From Desulfosporosinus youngiae DSM 17734 (GTDB taxonomy: Bacteria; Bacillota; Desulfitobacteriia; Desulfitobacteriales; Desulfitobacteriaceae): a stretch of 64,000 nt of DNA. Location: assembly GCF_000244895.1 (NCBI RefSeq), contig NZ_CM001441.1, forward strand, positions 2,996,226 to 3,060,225. The letters are read 5' to 3'. This document shows, one piece after another, positions 1 through 9,222 of the stretch (positions are counted from its first letter, which is position 1; each line of letters starts with the position of its first letter). A program made the translations under genes and the position numbers. Under the pieces are notes generated by a model, which made no database searches, had not been told where the DNA came from, and saw nothing but the letters and a program-made list of their open reading frames with translations.

Positions 1-280
1 TAACAGTAAGTATTAGTTGCCTACTGTTCAGAAACCATTATTTGAAGAACCATGGTTTATGATCGAAAATAGGGTGCGTTTAACCACATGGATCTGCCGG
101 CATAAAGAACTATGCCTTTCAAAATACTCACCGCATCCTCGAACTAGACCTTTTAGGCGGAGGTAAACTCTGTAATTAAACTATTTACTCCTTAAATACA
201 AGATAATTCCTTCCTTGTTAAATAGTTTCCACGTTAAACCTACATTTCCTGCCAAGAATCGAAAATAAAAATCCTGAATA

Positions 281-310
281 GAAAAATAAGACCGTTTTAT
301 AACGATCTTA
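281..310 (-). terminator. Probable terminator of the Cys-rich protein gene
   Basis: An imperfect 10-bp inverted repeat (arms 287-296 and 301-310, loop TTAT, one mismatch) lies about 45 bp past the stop of the minus-strand gene. On the minus strand it is followed by a T-rich run. In the first 350 bases I see no gene; this hairpin is the only structure there that I would name. Confidence 0.45.
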
Positions 311-353
311 CCCATTCATGCACATCATATACCCAAATTTTTGGCTTTACGAG

Positions 354-608
354 TCAATCTATCGAATGGCTCTTTGATTTAACCTTATAACGACTCCCAG
401 GTCCTCTAAACCGATGATCGGTTGTTTTGTCCTGAGTATTGATTAATACATCCTCAATCTCAATTTCAGCATAGTCTCCCTCGGGGGTTTTAATACACTG
501 GCAGCAGCTATCACATTGTTTAGCCGGATCTAAATCACAAACATCACATTCACCGCATTCAGTACAGACACGCTCCTCTAAAACACAGGGCTCTCCAAAG
601 TTATTCAA
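354..608 (-). CDS. Small cysteine-rich protein, function unknown
   Basis: An 84-residue acidic protein with a TTG start preceded by GGAGG at 9 bp. The first half contains nine cysteines, mostly as CxxC pairs (CTECGEC, CDVC, CDSCCQC) at residues 15-38. This suggests a bound metal, either zinc or an Fe-S cluster. The second half has no cysteine and ends in a basic tail. I do not recognise the family. It stands alone between an empty 5' region and a carboxypeptidase gene. Confidence 0.7.
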   Translation of the reverse strand: MNNFGEPCVLEERVCTECGECDVCDLDPAKQCDSCCQCIKTPEGDYAEIEIEDVLINTQDKTTDHRFRGPGSRYKVKSKSHSID

Positions 609-653
609 TCTTAAAATCCTCCATCAGATAATTCCTGAGTAAATTCAGGCAGG

Positions 654-1655
654 CTAAAAAATTCCCGGACTTAAAATAAGGGACCTGGGGTCTTTGACCA
701 AACCTTTCAGAGCTGCTTCCGAACGCTGCTCAGCCCAAGCGTTATCCAGCAATTTAATAGTGTCTCCGTAGCGCTGCTTGCTTCCCAATAAGACTAACAA
801 TAGATCCCCGTCAGGCCGTGAGACATAAGAAACAAGACACTGTCCTGCTTCGGTTGTCGTCCCCGTTTTTAAGCCCCGGTCTCCCGGATAAGCAGTGAGA
901 AGACGATTAGTATTATACAGATCAGCTTCACGCAGCATCCCTTGGGCATCCTTCCATTGGACATGAGCGCTGGCTAATTTCACATACTCCATCAGTTCCT
1001 CATTCTTGAGAAATTGAACAGCAATCTTACTCAGATCATTGGCCGTAGTGTATTGATCAAGGTCGGGCATTCCATGGGGAGTTGTAAAATTTGTAGTTTG
1101 GCACCCCAGAGCAGCGGCATATTCGTTCATTTTCTGAGCAAACGCCGGAATTGAACCACTGATTTTTACTGCCAAAGCGGCTGCGGCATCATTGGAACTG
1201 TTGACATATAGGGCGGTAAATAACTCATGGACTGATATTTTATCCCCTGGTCTCAGTCCGAGGCGAGACCCTTCGACATTTACCTCCGAACCAACTTGGA
1301 TGATATCCGTCTTCTTCAAGGTCTCTGAGGCTATAAGTCCCGTGATGAGTTTTAAGGTACTGGCAGGGGCGCGCTGAATATCAGCATTATGAGATTGCAG
1401 GATTTCATTGGTTTGAGGGCTGATCATTACATAGCTTAGATCTTGGGTTGAAAGTGTTGAAAGATTTACCTGGGAAGAGTCTGATTTTGATGATTCGGGT
1501 TTTGTTTCAGCAATGGCTGATTTTAAAAGAAAGCTGGTGTCTGCTGTGCTCAAATAGCGAAATCCTGCCAGCAATAGAATAACCGTCATCATTAACATTG
1601 TTATTCTCATAGTTTTAGATTTCGCCCTTGAAAAATCTTGGTTTGGTTTTTTCAC
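654..1655 (-). CDS. D-alanyl-D-alanine carboxypeptidase (PBP5/DacA type)
   Basis: A low-molecular-weight penicillin-binding protein of 333 residues that trims the terminal D-Ala of peptidoglycan stem peptides outside the membrane. All three active-site motifs are present: STLK (SxxK), SSN (SxN) and KTG. One hydrophobic segment near residues 15-33 can act as signal or anchor. I place the start at GTG 1655 because AGAGGG lies 6 bp before it; an upstream ATG at 1691 in the same frame has no good ribosome site. The C-terminal PBP5 beta domain is short. The M23 peptidase gene lies just upstream, so both are cell-wall enzymes. Confidence 0.88.
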   Translation of the reverse strand: MKKPNQDFSRAKSKTMRITMLMMTVILLLAGFRYLSTADTSFLLKSAIAETKPESSKSDSSQVNLSTLSTQDLSYVMISPQTNEILQSHNADIQRAPASTLKLITGLIASETLKKTDIIQVGSEVNVEGSRLGLRPGDKISVHELFTALYVNSSNDAAAALAVKISGSIPAFAQKMNEYAAALGCQTTNFTTPHGMPDLDQYTTANDLSKIAVQFLKNEELMEYVKLASAHVQWKDAQGMLREADLYNTNRLLTAYPGDRGLKTGTTTEAGQCLVSYVSRPDGDLLLVLLGSKQRYGDTIKLLDNAWAEQRSEAALKGLVKDPRSLILSPGIF

Positions 1656-1706
1656 GATAATCCCTCTTTTGCGACAAGTAAACAACGACATTATAACCCA
1701 ATTTCA

Positions 1707-2504
1707 TCAATCCAGGCAAGTTTCCCCCCACATTTGCCAAACCGTTAAAAACGGATAGGGATTAATCCATTGCCCGTTGGGCAGTTCAATACCAAGATGA
1801 AGATGATCAGGAGTTGTCAGAGCATCACCGGTATGTCCCATTCCTCCTATAAATTCTCCCGCTTCAATTCGTTTACCTTTAACAAGTTCCGGCGCGATGT
1901 ATTGCAGGTGAGCATAATAATAATAATTTCCATCGTCTCCACGAACCCCGACACGTTCACCCCCTAATCGGTTCCAGCCCAGTTGTTCGATAATACCTCC
2001 GCAGATATTAATGATAGGGGTACCTTCTTTGCCGAAAATATCCGTTCCTTCATGTCTTCGGGCCCCGCCTTCCCGATCTGCCCCAAAACTATCGTCATAC
2101 CAAAATTTCCCTGAGACTGGGAAGTGATAGATGTTTGGTTGAAAATAGGTAAACTTTTTTAGAATATCATGACGGCGCAGCAAGACTTTAACCGTACCCT
2201 TCGGCAATAAACCCCACTCCAGCTTTGAGAAAGCAACATTGTCTTTCAGCTGTTTGACAAGGGCTTGAGCCTCATTATCTGAGAGTGTGGAACGAATTGC
2301 CAACAGATCCTCATAAGGGATTGAAGAAGTGCCTTTTTCCTCTATACATTGTTTGACCAGGGTTGGAGTTATTGAATTAAGATAGGGATAGACATCTGGA
2401 GCTATGTTTGGCGGGCGGTGAAGAACCTGCCATAAAATTACCCCCAATAATATGAGCAGGCTAAGCTGAACGAAGCTTAAAAGACGTTTCATAGGAATTT
2501 TCAT
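1707..2504 (-). CDS. M23 family metallopeptidase, membrane-anchored
   Basis: A 265-residue zinc endopeptidase of the lysostaphin/LytM fold that probably cuts peptidoglycan cross-links. An N-terminal hydrophobic segment (about residues 8-26) anchors or exports it. The M23 zinc motifs appear as HxxxD (HEGTD) and HLH (DHLHLG), with a YAHL element between them. The ATG at 2504 has GAGAGGAG 6 bp upstream, better than the in-frame GTG at 2522. Its middle part is not a domain I recognise. It is co-directional with the downstream carboxypeptidase gene and divergent from lexA, so a role in wall remodelling is likely. Confidence 0.85.
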   Translation of the reverse strand: MKIPMKRLLSFVQLSLLILLGVILWQVLHRPPNIAPDVYPYLNSITPTLVKQCIEEKGTSSIPYEDLLAIRSTLSDNEAQALVKQLKDNVAFSKLEWGLLPKGTVKVLLRRHDILKKFTYFQPNIYHFPVSGKFWYDDSFGADREGGARRHEGTDIFGKEGTPIINICGGIIEQLGWNRLGGERVGVRGDDGNYYYYAHLQYIAPELVKGKRIEAGEFIGGMGHTGDALTTPDHLHLGIELPNGQWINPYPFLTVWQMWGETCLD

Positions 2505-2544
2505 GGTTTTCTCCTCTCTCACTTAAAGAAATAACCACTTTTCA

Positions 2545-2584
2545 CGAACATTTGTTTGCACTTTGAGGCAATGGGTGGTACAAT
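2545..2584 (+). promoter_or_regulatory. lexA promoter with SOS box
   Basis: CGAACATTTGTTTG at 2545-2558 matches the Bacillus DinR/LexA box CGAACRNRYGTTYG at 13 of 14 positions. It overlaps a -35 TTGCAC (2556-2561), followed after 17 bp by a -10 TACAAT (2579-2584). LexA bound here would block its own promoter. The divergent M23 gene starts 40 bp to the left and might be affected. Confidence 0.85.
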
Positions 2585-2611
2585 ATTCCTGAAAAGATGG
2601 GGGGTTGTTCT

Positions 2612-3226
2612 ATGTACCCGGATTTATCACAGCGGCAAACAAAGATTTTGGAATTTATAAAAGCTCAAATACGAAAAAAGGGATATCCTCCTGCCGTTCG
2701 GGAAATTGGCGAAGCTGTCGGGTTGCTGTCCAGCTCTACTGTGCATGGCCACCTCCAGACGCTGGAAGACAAAGGATATATCCGACGGGATCCCACGAAG
2801 CCAAGAGCTATCGAGATCTTAGATAGTTCCAGTGAAACACCCGAAATTCAGAAAGTTGTTCAGGTCCCTATCGTAGGGCATGTTACTGCCGGCCAGCCTA
2901 TTACGGCAATCGAGAACATCGAGGGTTCCTTTCCCCTTTCGGCTGATTTTGTCCGCCAGGACAACATGTTCATGCTTCGTGTGCAAGGAGAGAGTATGAT
3001 TGAAGCCGGAATTTTAGATGGAGATTATATCATAGTCCGTCAGCAGAACGAGGCTCGAAACGGTGAAATTGTTGTCGCCTTAATTGGTGATGAAGCTACC
3101 GTCAAACGTTTTTTTAAAGAAAGAACACTTATTCGGCTTCAGCCGGAGAATTCGGCTATGGAACCAATTTACTCTCAAGATGTTTCAATCTTAGGCAAGG
3201 TTGTCGGTGTTTTCCGCACACTCTAA
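2612..3226 (+). CDS. lexA: LexA repressor
   Basis: The SOS repressor, 204 residues. The N-terminal winged helix binds SOS boxes. The C-terminal S24 peptidase domain self-cleaves when stimulated by RecA. The cleavage pair Ala-Gly is seen in GHVTAGQP, the catalytic serine in GESM and the lysine in VKRF. ATG 2612 has a GGGGGG Shine-Dalgarno 7 bp upstream and gives the usual LexA N-terminus; the longer frame from 2597 is less likely. It is the only plus-strand gene in the first 22 kb and carries its own SOS box, so it is autoregulated. Confidence 0.96.
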   Translation: MYPDLSQRQTKILEFIKAQIRKKGYPPAVREIGEAVGLLSSSTVHGHLQTLEDKGYIRRDPTKPRAIEILDSSSETPEIQKVVQVPIVGHVTAGQPITAIENIEGSFPLSADFVRQDNMFMLRVQGESMIEAGILDGDYIIVRQQNEARNGEIVVALIGDEATVKRFFKERTLIRLQPENSAMEPIYSQDVSILGKVVGVFRTL

Positions 3227-3314
3227 TACCTTAGGTCTGCTTATTAACAAAGATATGCACTGGAAGAACAAGTTAAGATTATAATTAATCTGTTCGAGAA
3301 AAAAGAATTGCGCT

Positions 3315-3357
3315 AAAAAGCCGGTGTGCCTTTTTTAAAAAGGCACACCGGCTTTTA
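3315..3357. terminator. Bidirectional terminator between lexA and ddl
   Basis: A perfect 20-bp inverted repeat (3316-3335 with 3337-3356) with GC-rich centre GCCGGTGTGCC and A/T tails on both sides sits between the converging ends of lexA and ddl. It serves both strands. Confidence 0.9.
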
Positions 3358-3365
3358 GCCTGAAC

Positions 3366-4469
3366 TTAACCGAGTGAAATCTTGCAATTCTGTTTGTCCT
3401 GAAAACGTTCCAAACCCAGCGATATTAAACGGTCAATCAATTCCTTATAGGGAATCCCTGTGGCTTCCCACATCTTAGGATACATTGAGATTTCCGTAAA
3501 ACCAGGTAAGGTATTAATCTCATTAAGGATAATCTCATTTTCTGCGGTTACAAAAAAGTCAACCCGGCTCAAGCCATTAGCTTCCACAGCCTGAAAGGCT
3601 TCAACAGCCATAACCTGTAGTTTTTTTACAACCGATTCATCCAAAACCGCTGGAATCAAAAGACTTGAGCCGATATCCGAATACTTTGCTTCATAGGTAT
3701 AGAACTCTTCTGCCGGTAAGATTTCTCCGGGGACAGATGCCATAGGTGTGTCATTTCCCAGCACGGAAAGTTCGATTTCGCGGCCGATGATGGTTTCTTC
3801 TATGACAAGTTTACGATCAAAGACGGACGCCGTCTTCAGGGCGTCTAACAGCTCTTCACGATGGTGAGCTTTGGATATACCCACACTAGACCCCAGGTTA
3901 GCAGGCTTCACAAAGCAGGGATAACCGATCGTTTCTTCAATCCGATTAAGACATGTCTCCATACTGCCAAGGACTTCTGAGCGCAGGAGAGTAACATAAC
4001 GAGCCAAAGGCAGATGTTTCTCCAAAAAGACCGCTTTCATCCGATCTTTATCCATACCAAGTGAGGAACCTAATACTCCTGATCCAACATAAGGAGCATT
4101 GGCCATCTCTAATAATCCCTGGAGAGTGCCGTCTTCTCCATAAGGACCATGAAGAACGGGAAAAATAATATCAAAGGTTCCCTGGTTGGGAAGAGAATGT
4201 CCGTCCAGGGAGATAAAATGCGGGTTTGTAGGGTCGATAACCAGAGTTACCTGAATAGCCTCATCAGGCTTAGGGAACCCATTCTTAATAAGCTCCTCCG
4301 GTAAAACCCCCCAAAACCACTGTCCCTGTTTACTGATTCCGATGGTTTCTACATTGTAACGGTTTCGGTCTATTGCTTTGTAAATCGAGTGTGCTGAATT
4401 CAAGGAAACCTCATGTTCACCTGAGCGACCGCCAAAGAGAAGAACCACTTTTAGTTTATGATCATCCAC
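3366..4469 (-). CDS. ddl: D-alanine--D-alanine ligase
   Basis: An ATP-grasp enzyme of 367 residues that makes D-Ala-D-Ala for peptidoglycan. The N-terminus LKVVLLFGGRSGEHEVS is the family signature. ATP-grasp elements follow: KPANLGSSVGISK, the EE pair before the lid, and NEINTLPGFTEISMYP near the C-terminus. I choose GTG 4469 because GAGAGGG lies about 7 bp before it; the in-frame TTG at 4487 runs into that site. It converges on lexA and follows signal peptidase I on the same strand. Confidence 0.95.
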   Translation of the reverse strand: MDDHKLKVVLLFGGRSGEHEVSLNSAHSIYKAIDRNRYNVETIGISKQGQWFWGVLPEELIKNGFPKPDEAIQVTLVIDPTNPHFISLDGHSLPNQGTFDIIFPVLHGPYGEDGTLQGLLEMANAPYVGSGVLGSSLGMDKDRMKAVFLEKHLPLARYVTLLRSEVLGSMETCLNRIEETIGYPCFVKPANLGSSVGISKAHHREELLDALKTASVFDRKLVIEETIIGREIELSVLGNDTPMASVPGEILPAEEFYTYEAKYSDIGSSLLIPAVLDESVVKKLQVMAVEAFQAVEANGLSRVDFFVTAENEIILNEINTLPGFTEISMYPKMWEATGIPYKELIDRLISLGLERFQDKQNCKISLG

Positions 4470-4539
4470 ACTGCCCCACCCTCTCAATTAAGTAATGATA
4501 GTAATTTGTATGTGCGTCATTGATAAAGTATATGCTTAA

Positions 4540-4574
4540 AAAAGCAAAAAGCTCCCGCCTAACGGGCAAGAGCT
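4540..4574 (-). terminator. Terminator of signal peptidase gene
   Basis: The minus-strand transcript can form GCCCG-TTAG-CGGG extended by AGCTC/GAGCT pairs. The hairpin overlaps the lepB stop codon and is followed by TTTTTGCTTTTTT. The stem has a small bulge. Confidence 0.6.
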
Positions 4575-5104
4575 CCGATTTGATCAATCGGCCAATAACG
4601 GAAAAGAGTTCTTCCTGTAATATTTTCCACGGGCAGGAATCCCCATTCTCTGGAATCGGCACTGTTGTTGCGATTATCACCCATGACAAATACATAATCG
4701 TTGGGAACAACCGTCATGCTGAAATCGTTCATGGTTGTTTCAAACAGATAAGGTTCATACAGAGGCTGGCCGTTTACATAGGTTTTATTATTTTTTATTT
4801 CAACTGTATCCCCGGCTAAGCCCACGACACGTTTAATATAGTCATCTGTCGCATGAGCACTGGGCGGCGGATGAAAAACAATAATATCTCCGGGACTAAT
4901 ATGATCAAACCGTTTGAAGAAAAACTTGTCCACAATGACCCGGTCTTCAAGCTGAATCGTCGGAAGCATCGAACCTGTCGGAATTTTACGTGCTTCAATA
5001 ACATAGGTGCGCAAAACCCAGGAAAGCGCAAAGGCTATAAGGACGATTTCTATGAGTTCTATTAAAAAACGAACTGAACTTTTTGGTTTCTCCGAACTTT
5101 CCAT
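4559..5104 (-). CDS. lepB: Signal peptidase I
   Basis: A membrane serine protease (181 residues) that removes signal peptides from exported proteins. One N-terminal membrane segment (about 12-31) is followed by the catalytic serine in GSMLPT and the catalytic lysine in YIKRVVGLAGD. Box E is GDNRNNSADSR. It has the short single-anchor layout of Bacillus Sip proteins. The ATG has AGAGGT upstream. It lies between ynbB and ddl on the same strand and ends in a hairpin. Confidence 0.95.
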   Translation of the reverse strand: MESSEKPKSSVRFLIELIEIVLIAFALSWVLRTYVIEARKIPTGSMLPTIQLEDRVIVDKFFFKRFDHISPGDIIVFHPPPSAHATDDYIKRVVGLAGDTVEIKNNKTYVNGQPLYEPYLFETTMNDFSMTVVPNDYVFVMGDNRNNSADSREWGFLPVENITGRTLFRYWPIDQIGALAR

Positions 5105-5171
5105 AAATGCACCTCTTTCTATCCATTATAGTAACATAAATTTCAGGAAGTTTAAAATCTGATCCGGAAAC

Positions 5172-6440
5172 TCATGAGCTGAGGAGCCCTTTTTGCCACA
5201 AATTCAGGGCCGCTAAGATGTTGCCCATCTGAACATAAGTACAGGATATGCCCCCTTGCTGATAGACAATATAGGGTTCCCGGAGGGGTCCATCCGCAGA
5301 GAATTCACTGGTTGAACCTTGGATAAAGGTTCCGCCGGCCATAATGATTTCATCTTCATATCCGGGCATTCCGGATGGAACAGGCAAAACATGAGAATCG
5401 ATGGGCGATCCTTTTTGGAGTCCCTGACAGAAGGCGATCATTTTTTCCCGTGAACCGAGTTTAACAGCCTGAATAAGGTCCGTTCTGGGCGTTTCCGGTT
5501 CGGGATGTACTTCAAATCCCAGAGCCCGCCAAAAGGCTGCCGAAAAAACAGCCCCTTTAATCGATTCAGCAACCGTTAAAGGGCTGAAGAATAGTCCTTG
5601 ATAAAAAAGGCGCTGCCATTCCAGGGTTGCCCCCATATGTCCGCCAACTCCCGGGGCCGTTAAGCGCTGAGCGCTGAGCTCAATTAAATCAGAACGCCCG
5701 GCCACATATCCCCCCGTTGGGGCCAGACTGCCTCCTAAATTTTTAATCAGTGATCCGGCCATTAAATCCACGCCGATATCACCTGGCTCCAGGGCTTCGA
5801 CCAATTCACCATAACAGTTATCGACAAAGATAAGCAGATGGGGATAGTTCTCTCTGACAAAATCCACCAGTTCCTTTAACTGACGGATCATCAGAGCATT
5901 TCTCCAGGCATAGCCCCGTGAACGCTGAACCAGCAGCATTCGGGTTTTATCGGTAATGTTCTCTTTAATAAGGGCATATTGCAATTTGCCCTCGGAGTCC
6001 AAGGGAACTGTAGCATGGGATATGCCAAAATCCATTAGACTCCCCTGTCCTTTTCCCCTCAGACCGATGACTTCTTCCAGGGTATCATAAGGGGTCCCGC
6101 TAACCGAGAGGACATGGTCTCCCGGCCGCAGAACGCCAAATAAGGCAGCCGCTATAGCATGGGTACCTGAAACGAACTGACCACGGACCAGCGCTGCTTC
6201 TGTGCCTAAGATACGAGCAGCTACCCGATCCAGGACTTCACGCCCGGAATCTCCCAACCCATATCCGGTCGTTCCCTGTAAATGATAGGCTGATACACGT
6301 TCTTCTTGAAAGGCATTCAGAACCTTTTCGTGATTTTTCTGAGTGATTTCTTGTAAGGCAGGTAATTGAGCAAAGAGTGCTTCGTCTGCTTCAGCTGCTG
6401 CCTTGCTGATCAGCTTTGGCCATTTTGGATTGGAATACAA
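5172..6440 (-). CDS. ynbB: Methionine gamma-lyase-like PLP protein (YnbB / aluminium-resistance family)
   Basis: A 422-residue fold-type I PLP protein. The likely PLP lysine is in AGSLIKNLGG; GTHAIAAALFG and DNCYGELVE are cofactor-pocket elements. The family is annotated as cystathionine/methionine gamma-lyase-like or aluminium resistance, but its true reaction is unsettled. The start is TTG 6440 with AGGAGGA 6 bp upstream. The order spoVK-hflX-ynbB is the Bacillus subtilis order, which supports the assignment. A stable operon partner role with hflX is likely but unproven. Confidence 0.88.
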   Translation of the reverse strand: MYSNPKWPKLISKAAAEADEALFAQLPALQEITQKNHEKVLNAFQEERVSAYHLQGTTGYGLGDSGREVLDRVAARILGTEAALVRGQFVSGTHAIAAALFGVLRPGDHVLSVSGTPYDTLEEVIGLRGKGQGSLMDFGISHATVPLDSEGKLQYALIKENITDKTRMLLVQRSRGYAWRNALMIRQLKELVDFVRENYPHLLIFVDNCYGELVEALEPGDIGVDLMAGSLIKNLGGSLAPTGGYVAGRSDLIELSAQRLTAPGVGGHMGATLEWQRLFYQGLFFSPLTVAESIKGAVFSAAFWRALGFEVHPEPETPRTDLIQAVKLGSREKMIAFCQGLQKGSPIDSHVLPVPSGMPGYEDEIIMAGGTFIQGSTSEFSADGPLREPYIVYQQGGISCTYVQMGNILAALNLWQKGLLSS

Positions 6441-6477
6441 ACAACATCCTCCTAAATATAGAAACTTAAATCGATGA

Positions 6478-8094
6478 CTAACTCAGTAACGAACCAAGGA
6501 TCTTCCATACCGGTTTCAGAGTATCTCCACGTTTAAGGGATATCTTGACCGGGTAAGGAAGGTATCCGGCCAACTCATTCAGATCATCTTCATTCCTGAT
6601 TTTATCAACCTTATTAAGCAAGGTCAGCATAGGTTTATCGGCACATTCCAGCTGGTTCAGAACCTCTTGAACGGTTTCCGCGTGTTGGAATGCTTGGGGA
6701 TGACTTGCATCAATAACATGAATCAAAACATCGGCTTGCCGAACCTCTTCTAATGTCGCTATGAAAGCGCGGAGAAGCTGGGTCGGTAATTTCCGGATAA
6801 ATCCCACGGTATCACTTAAGAGAATTTCTAAAGAAGGGTCTATTCTAATGCCTCGCACAAGGGGGTCCAAGGTAGCAAATAATTTATTTTCACCGGCGGG
6901 TAAGTCAGACCGGCCGCCGGTTTGTTCCATGGCCTTCTTCATAAACGTGGTTTTTCCGGTATTGGTATACCCTACTAAAGCGACCATCGGAAGTCCGCTT
7001 CTGGTTCTTTGCCGGCGTTGTACGTCACGGTGTTTTAAGACGAGCTTCAACTCTTTTTCCAGTTGGTTTATACGATCACGCATTCTTCTTCGATCCAGTT
7101 CCAGCTTCGTTTCTCCGGGTCCGCGTGTGCCTACTCCTCCGCCTAAACGAGAAAGAGCTTGTCCCTGTCCGGTCAAATAGGGCAAGAGATGTTTCAACTG
7201 CGCCAATTCGACTTGAAGTTTTCCTTCCCGGGACTGAGCGCGCTGAGCAAAGATGTCCAGGATCAATCCCGTCCGGTCAAGCACCTTCAGTCCGGTTTCC
7301 GTCTCTAAGGTTCGCAGTTGAGTGGGAGATAATTCATCATCACAGATCAACACGTCAGCGTCTGTTTCCTGCAGACGATGAACCAGTTCTTCCAGTTTCC
7401 CGCTTCCAAAATAACTGCGTGACTGGCCATAACGACGGAGCTGGACCAGTTGACCAACCACATCCACGCCTGCTGTCCGGGCCAGTTCACGCAGTTCCAG
7501 CAAATCGTCATTGGTTTCTTGTTCATTGTCTACCAAAGCGATCAGGAAAGCTTGTTCCTTTCCTTGAGCGGTCTTGGTTTTAGGCCTTTCCGGTATACTC
7601 CGGGAAAGGCAGGCCAGACTTTCCGTATAATCAAACTCAATCCAGTTTTGGGGACTCAGGTTAACGATCAATGGTTCCCCTTCTCCCGCCCGATAGGCTA
7701 TCTGTATCCCGGTAAGCTTGCCCTCGCCAACTCCGAGGGAGGTCATGCTTTCAAGCTGAAGGGATGCTAAAGCACTATGATCTAAGGGACTCAGCCGGTA
7801 GTTTCCGTTCGGATGCGTATGGATACAGCGCAGATGTTTCCCCAGAGCTCTTCCCTTAATTGGGGGAAGAGTAACCGCGGCATGACGGCCGACCGCAGCC
7901 GCCAGCAGCGTACCGGAACGGGACAGATATACGGCAATTTCCCGATTCCAGAGCTGAGTCAGGCGGATAAGCTCTTTAAGAATTTCAGGATGGATTAGCT
8001 CGGAACGTTCAGTTTTGAGGTCCGATAAATTTTTAAGTTCTTGTAACTGACTTGCCCGTATCCCGGACAAGTCCCCCGAAATATCCATAATCAT
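6478..8094 (-). CDS. hflX: GTPase HflX with extra N-terminal JAMM-like domain
   Basis: A ribosome-associated GTPase, 538 residues against about 420 in B. subtilis. The C-terminal two thirds are classical HflX: the N-domain with GSGKLEEL, a long coiled coil with GPGETKLELDRRR, then G1 GYTNTGKT, G3 DTVGF and G4 NKVD. The first ~180 residues are additional. They contain HTHPNGNYRLSPLD (residues 92-105), an exact HxH-x7-S-x2-D pattern of JAMM/RadC-type metalloproteins, with a possible partner Glu near 52. I choose ATG 8094 because GAGG lies 6 bp upstream; the in-frame TTG at 8112 lacks one. Confidence 0.93.
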   Translation of the reverse strand: MIMDISGDLSGIRASQLQELKNLSDLKTERSELIHPEILKELIRLTQLWNREIAVYLSRSGTLLAAAVGRHAAVTLPPIKGRALGKHLRCIHTHPNGNYRLSPLDHSALASLQLESMTSLGVGEGKLTGIQIAYRAGEGEPLIVNLSPQNWIEFDYTESLACLSRSIPERPKTKTAQGKEQAFLIALVDNEQETNDDLLELRELARTAGVDVVGQLVQLRRYGQSRSYFGSGKLEELVHRLQETDADVLICDDELSPTQLRTLETETGLKVLDRTGLILDIFAQRAQSREGKLQVELAQLKHLLPYLTGQGQALSRLGGGVGTRGPGETKLELDRRRMRDRINQLEKELKLVLKHRDVQRRQRTRSGLPMVALVGYTNTGKTTFMKKAMEQTGGRSDLPAGENKLFATLDPLVRGIRIDPSLEILLSDTVGFIRKLPTQLLRAFIATLEEVRQADVLIHVIDASHPQAFQHAETVQEVLNQLECADKPMLTLLNKVDKIRNEDDLNELAGYLPYPVKISLKRGDTLKPVWKILGSLLS

Positions 8095-8147
8095 ACAATA
8101 CCTCGAATTCAACGGATTATTAGTTATCAGCCTATAGAGAGCCTGAG

Positions 8148-9149
8148 TCAGAGATTTTCCAAGTTGATATCTTCAGGCAGAATCCGGATAAGTTCTTCCC
8201 GGCTGGAGCTTGGCTTTTGAAACAAACGAACTGCCTGTTTTCGTATGGTCTTTTCCACGAGGTTCCGTACAAGCCGCGCATTACCGGCATAACGATGAGA
8301 ACTTAGCAGACTATGCAGGTGAAAACGGAGGGCATCCTCAGCTTCCTGGGTTAATTCATATTGCCGGGTTTTAAACATCAATTTTCCGATAGCTAACAAT
8401 TCGTTGAGTGTGTAATCCGGGAAATCGATATGTATCGGGAAGCGTGAACGAAGTCCCGGATTGGTTTGCAAAAACCAGTCCATTTCCTGACTATACCCCG
8501 CTAAGATTAAGACGAGATTGTCTTTATTGTCTTCCATAGATTTGACTAGGGCATCAATGGCTTCCTTGCCAAAATCCTTTTCTCCTCCCCGCGCTAAGGA
8601 ATAGGCCTCATCGATAAACAGGACTCCGCCTAAAGCCTTCTTGATCTGATCGCGGGTCTTCTGGGCGGTATGACCGATATATTCACCGACAAGGTCGGCA
8701 CGCTCACATTCGATGATATGACCTTTTTGCAGAACACCCATTTCTTTAAACAGTCGCCCGACCAAGCGTGCCACTGTTGTCTTGCCCGTGCCGGGGTTCC
8801 CTTTAAAAATCATATGGAGAACAAGGGGCTCAGCGATCAGCTTCTCCTGAGTTCTTCGCTTCTGAATTTCCACGAAGGCCTGCAGATCCCGGATAAGACG
8901 CTTCACTATGACCAGGCCAATATAGGACTCTAATTCAGCGAGGATTTCCGCAATTCTGTCCCTGTCTTTATCCCTATCTTTATCCTTGTCTCTCTCCTTG
9001 TCCATGGAAGAGGAGTTAGTTTTACGCGCGCGCCCAATCCCCGGTTTTTCCGGCGCAGGAGTAAGCTGCTGTTCAGTTTTGGGGGGCAAAGGAGTCTTGA
9101 TAACCGGGGGAAATTGATTGTCCGGTCCAAACATTATTTTAATGGTCAT
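8148..9149 (-). CDS. spoVK: SpoVK-like AAA+ ATPase (CbxX/CfxQ family)
   Basis: A 333-residue AAA+ ATPase of the CbxX family. Walker A is GNPGTGKTT, Walker B is GVLFIDEAYSL, and arginine-finger and sensor regions follow (RSRFP, GNARLVRN). The location beside hflX and ynbB matches B. subtilis spoVK, which acts late in sporulation. Residues about 50-68 form a repeated K/D/R tract (DKDKDRDKDRD), apparently a flexible charged linker between a proline-rich N-terminus and the ATPase. ATG 9149 has GGGAGG at about 11 bp; the GTG at 9161 overlaps that site. Confidence 0.85.
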   Translation of the reverse strand: MTIKIMFGPDNQFPPVIKTPLPPKTEQQLTPAPEKPGIGRARKTNSSSMDKERDKDKDRDKDRDRIAEILAELESYIGLVIVKRLIRDLQAFVEIQKRRTQEKLIAEPLVLHMIFKGNPGTGKTTVARLVGRLFKEMGVLQKGHIIECERADLVGEYIGHTAQKTRDQIKKALGGVLFIDEAYSLARGGEKDFGKEAIDALVKSMEDNKDNLVLILAGYSQEMDWFLQTNPGLRSRFPIHIDFPDYTLNELLAIGKLMFKTRQYELTQEAEDALRFHLHSLLSSHRYAGNARLVRNLVEKTIRKQAVRLFQKPSSSREELIRILPEDINLENL

Positions 9150-9222
9150 ATGTACAGGCACCTCCCATCCTTATTACTATACGCAAGTAAAGACGAAAGG
9201 TGTCCGGTAAAACCTGATGTTA

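Noticed and set aside
1-353. Possible gene or RNA in the first 350 bp
   Set aside because: No frame with a start signal. Only the terminator-like hairpin near 281-310 and a short AACAGTA/TACTGTT repeat at 2-27 are seen.
7125-7583. 152-codon frame antisense to hflX
   Set aside because: A shadow of the conserved HflX coding frame with no start signals.
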